NCBI GenBank assembly: GCA_946496115.1
Contig: CAMMFK010000065.1
Span: 1-7,200, forward strand
Length of the DNA stretch: 7,200 bases
Origin: an uncultured Clostridium sp.
Lineage (GTDB): Bacteria > Bacillota > Clostridia > TANB77 > CAG-508
Direction of reading: 5' to 3'
The notes under the pieces were generated by a model. The model was not told where the DNA came from. It worked only from the letters and a program-made list of their open reading frames with translations, and ran no database searches. How positions within the stretch are numbered: the stretch's first letter is position 1; every line of letters begins with the position of its first letter. Positions 5,209-7,200 of this stretch are shown one piece after another. The position numbers and the translations under genes are program-made.

Positions 5209-6405
5209 CTTTATTTTTTCTAGTACTTTTGTTTTTAACTTTCCATCAATTAATCTTAGTTCTAGAATATCATTTATATTTGCATCATCTAGTTTTGATA
5301 CAACCCTTCCGTCTTTTTCTGCTATAGAGTAACCACGAGTTAATGTTTTTAGTGGACTTAAGGCGTCTAACTTAGCAATAAGTTTAACAGCATCTGCCTT
5401 CGATTTTGTAATTCTATTATTTATGCTATTTTGTATAGATTTTACCAGCATATCTAAGCTTATAGACTTTTCATTTATTTTTTGCAAAGGTTCTTTAAAA
5501 ACTCTTCTAGTCATACATTTTTCATATCTTAGTTTCATTAATTCTAATCTTCTCTTTAATGCTACTCTATATCTATTTTGATATGTACTTATTGTATAAA
5601 CTACATCTGCAATATTTGGTACAGCAAGTTCAGCAGCTGCAGATGGTGTAGGTGCTCTTAAATCTGCCACAAAATCTACTATTGTAAAATCTGTTTCATG
5701 CCCTACTGCTGAAATAATAGGTAATTTTGAATTATATATAGCTCTTGCTACAACTTCTTCATTAAATGGCCATAAATCTTCTAGTGATCCTCCACCTCTA
5801 CCTATTATAAGAACATCAGCCAAGTTTTCGTCATTCATTTTTTGAATAGCATCTGCTATTTGTTGGCTCGCTCCCGGTCCCTGTACAGGAACTGGTAAGA
5901 GCCTTATATGTACATTTGGATTTCTTCTAGTAGATACATTAATTATATCTCTTATAACTGCTCCGGTTGATGAAGTAAGTACACCAATTGTTTTAGGAAA
6001 CATTGGTATTTGTTTTTTGTGTGATGTGTCAAATAAGCCTTCTTTTTCTAATTTTGCTTTTAGTTTTTGATATTCTTCATATAGTGTTCCCATTCCCTCT
6101 TGTTTCATTGCTTTGCAATATATTTGGTAAACGCCATCTCTTTCAAAAACTGAAACAGTTCCCAAAACAACAACTTTCATACCATCTTTAGGCATAAATT
6201 GTAAATGAGGTGTATAACTTTTAAACATTATACATTTAATAAGTGAGTTTTCATCTTTTAAAGTAAAATACATATGCCCAGTATAGTGTAATTTAAAATT
6301 TGAAATCTCACCTTTTACATATACATTATTTAAAAATTCATCACCATCTACCTTTTGCTTTATGTATTTATTTAATTCTTGAACGGTAATTGGTTTTATG
6401 TCCAT
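5206..6405 (-). CDS. xseA: Exodeoxyribonuclease VII large subunit
   Basis: 399 residues from ATG at 6405. An in-frame GTG at 6423 would add six residues, but the AAAGGA ribosome site (6415-6420) lies within those codons, so ATG at 6405 is the better start. Residues about 5-100 form the OB-fold that binds single-stranded DNA (ISNFKLHYTGHMYFTLKD). The catalytic domain follows, with TSSTGAVIRD (D153), GRGGGSLEDLWPFNEE (R203) and GHETDFTIVDFVADLRAPTPSA (H236, D239). These match the E. coli residues D155, R205, H238 and D241 with a constant offset of two. A long helical region at about 275-345 provides the XseB-binding coiled coil. The C-terminal LKTLTRGYSIAEKDGRVV is typical of the family. The enzyme acts in single-strand DNA degradation, in repair and recombination. 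It sits between nusB and xseB, the usual Firmicutes order. Confidence 0.96.
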   Translation of the reverse strand: MDIKPITVQELNKYIKQKVDGDEFLNNVYVKGEISNFKLHYTGHMYFTLKDENSLIKCIMFKSYTPHLQFMPKDGMKVVVLGTVSVFERDGVYQIYCKAMKQEGMGTLYEEYQKLKAKLEKEGLFDTSHKKQIPMFPKTIGVLTSSTGAVIRDIINVSTRRNPNVHIRLLPVPVQGPGASQQIADAIQKMNDENLADVLIIGRGGGSLEDLWPFNEEVVARAIYNSKLPIISAVGHETDFTIVDFVADLRAPTPSAAAELAVPNIADVVYTISTYQNRYRVALKRRLELMKLRYEKCMTRRVFKEPLQKINEKSISLDMLVKSIQNSINNRITKSKADAVKLIAKLDALSPLKTLTRGYSIAEKDGRVVSKLDDANINDILELRLIDGKLKTKVLEKIK

Positions 6406-6425
6406 GAATTTAATTCCTTTCACTT
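6406..6425 (-). promoter_or_regulatory. xseA ribosome-binding site that decides the start; copy of the xseB leader
   Basis: AAGTGAAAGGAATT (6412-6425 on the minus strand) is repeated exactly ahead of xseB (5198-5211). The core AAAGGA is 9 bases before the xseA ATG at 6405. The GTG inside the repeat is therefore most likely not a start codon, because it lies immediately before the ribosome site. Confidence 0.7.
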
Positions 6426-6437
6426 GCTCAGTTTGTT

Positions 6438-6480
6438 TAATTTTTACTTTTTATCTAAAACTTTATATAAGTAAAAATTA
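6438..6480. repeat. Perfect 12-bp inverted repeat between nusB and xseA
   Basis: TAATTTTTACTT (6438-6449) pairs with AAGTAAAAATTA (6469-6480) around a 19-base AT-rich loop. The minus-strand 5' arm includes the nusB stop codon. Neither strand has a clear U run after the stem, so a classic terminator is unlikely. It may protect or separate the mRNA segments, or bind a regulator. Confidence 0.55.
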
Positions 6481-6888
6481 AGCTTCATTTTTCTTTACTA
6501 TGCTTGCTAACACTCCATTTACAAATGATTTTGAGTTATCATCACCATACTTTTTGGCTAATTCTACAACTTCGTTTATAACTACTTTGTATGGTAATTT
6601 TGAATAGATGATTTCATATATACCTAGTTTTAATAAGGTTAGATCTATTTTTGAAATTCGGTTTATATCCCAATCTGCCTTTATGTTTTCTGATATTGAT
6701 TTTTCTATTTCTTCATTATATTTATTGGTTCCAACTATTACGCCTTTTATGTAGTCTATACCGTCTTTATCTTTAATTTCATTTTCTTGTATAAATATTT
6801 CTAACTGCTCTTCTATATTTTTTTCATCCATTAATTGTAGACTATATAATAATCTGAATGCTTGTTCTCTTGCCTCTGTACGTTTCAT
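6478..6888 (-). CDS. nusB: Transcription antitermination factor NusB
   Basis: 136 residues, the normal length. It begins with the family hallmark MKRTEAREQAFRLLYSLQL, the arginine-rich helix that contacts boxA RNA. It continues with the all-helical NusB fold: DYIKGVIVG, then INRISKIDLTLLKLGIYEIIY, then VVINEVVELAKKYGDDNSKSFVNGVLASI near the end. NusB binds boxA RNA with NusE (ribosomal protein S10) to prevent premature termination of rRNA transcription. The start at 6888 fits the family, although its ribosome site is weak (GGAA about 8 bases upstream). A near-perfect hairpin (6920-6943) lies just ahead. It is preceded by a DUF2273 gene and followed by xseA-xseB, a widely conserved Firmicutes order. 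Confidence 0.96.
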   Translation of the reverse strand: MKRTEAREQAFRLLYSLQLMDEKNIEEQLEIFIQENEIKDKDGIDYIKGVIVGTNKYNEEIEKSISENIKADWDINRISKIDLTLLKLGIYEIIYSKLPYKVVINEVVELAKKYGDDNSKSFVNGVLASIVKKNEA

Positions 6889-6919
6889 TTAATTAGTTCC
6901 ATTTCTTGCATAATATTTA

Positions 6920-6943
6920 GGTTTTTAAGGCTACCTATAAACC
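6920..6943 (-). other. Hairpin in the nusB leader
   Basis: On the minus strand GGTTTATAGG pairs with CCTTAAAAACC-type sequence across 24 bases: eight Watson-Crick pairs, one G-T pair and one A-A mismatch close a TAGC loop. It is followed by CTAAATATT, not a U run, so it is not a normal terminator. It lies 31 bases before the nusB ATG, close to a weak ribosome site, so a role in nusB mRNA processing or translation is conceivable. Confidence 0.4.
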
Positions 6944-6963
6944 ATGTTATTGTAAACTTAATT

Positions 6964-7167
6964 TTACATTTTATCAATTATTTTTCTCAATTTTTCTTTT
7001 ACCTTGTCTTTATTGTGTTGAAAATAATTTCCAGCCCAAATTCCCATACCAACAAGAACTAGTCCTATAACTAATCTATACATATCTGTGCAAGCAATAA
7101 TTAAAGCTACTATTCCTCCTAATACTGCTCCCCAGTAATTTGCCATAAACTTTTTAAAATCGTCCAT
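6964..7167 (-). CDS. DUF2273 small membrane protein
   Basis: 67 residues with two hydrophobic helices (about 11-26 and 31-48) and a lysine-rich C-terminal tail (about 53-67), so it is probably a two-pass membrane protein with a basic cytoplasmic tail. The N-terminal FKKFMANYWGAVLGGIVALI and the MGIWAGNYFQ turn match the DUF2273 family. In Firmicutes such genes usually sit beside Asp23/Gls24 envelope-stress proteins and the AmaP membrane anchor, just upstream of nusB; those genes would lie beyond position 7200. A strong GGAGGTG precedes ATG at 7167 by about 5 bases. Its molecular function is unknown. nusB follows after 75 bases with no terminator, so they are likely co-transcribed. Confidence 0.82.
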   Translation of the reverse strand: MDDFKKFMANYWGAVLGGIVALIIACTDMYRLVIGLVLVGMGIWAGNYFQHNKDKVKEKLRKIIDKM

Positions 7168-7200
7168 TTTGCACCTCCAAATTTGTTAATTGTCTAATCT

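Noticed and set aside
6406..6423. GTG start of xseA at 6423 (405 residues)
   Set aside because: The ribosome site lies after this GTG, 9 bases before ATG 6405, and the extra six residues are just a translation of that site.
6003..7062. Plus-strand frames opposite xseA, nusB and DUF2273
   Set aside because: No ribosome site or recognisable protein, and they overlap well-supported minus-strand genes.

Overview
The window is very AT-rich (roughly 30% G+C by eye), and every gene I can support lies on the minus strand. It reads as chromosome from an anaerobic, spore-forming clostridial Firmicute. The evidence is a spore cortex-lytic enzyme (SleB type), an A-type flavoprotein, a small ferredoxin-thioredoxin reductase catalytic subunit, formate-tetrahydrofolate ligase, and the Firmicutes gene order DUF2273-nusB-xseA-xseB. 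I cannot name the genus. I see no rRNA, tRNA, CRISPR array, transposase or prophage genes.

Read in the direction of transcription, from high to low coordinates, there are three transcription blocks. Block 1 (7167 to about 2499) holds a DUF2273 membrane protein, nusB, xseA, xseB, a YuiD-like PAP2-related membrane protein and fhs. Gaps are short, and I see no convincing terminator until 2499-2541. fhs also has a good promoter of its own at 4417-4446. Between the fhs stop and the terminator lies a GC-richer element of about 150 bp bounded by a perfect 19-bp inverted repeat (2562-2711). It looks inserted and is the only part of the window not explained by ordinary genes.

Block 2 (about 2494 to 1428) holds sleB and a small DUF378 membrane protein. 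A possible forespore-type (sigma-G-like) promoter precedes it and a strong hairpin terminator ends it.

Block 3 (about 1415 to beyond position 1) is a compact redox operon: thioredoxin, a 72-residue FTR catalytic subunit and an A-type flavodiiron protein that runs off the left edge. It starts from a good extended -10 promoter at 1387-1415. Together these genes suggest that low-potential electrons (ferredoxin) are passed to thioredoxin through an iron-sulfur disulfide reductase, alongside a flavodiiron enzyme that reduces O2 or NO. This would be an oxygen/redox defence module for an anaerobe.

The best leads are the compact FTR-thioredoxin-flavodiiron operon (with a CKC motif where plant-type FTR has CHC), the inverted-repeat element downstream of fhs, and several smaller regulatory structures around nusB, xseA and xseB.
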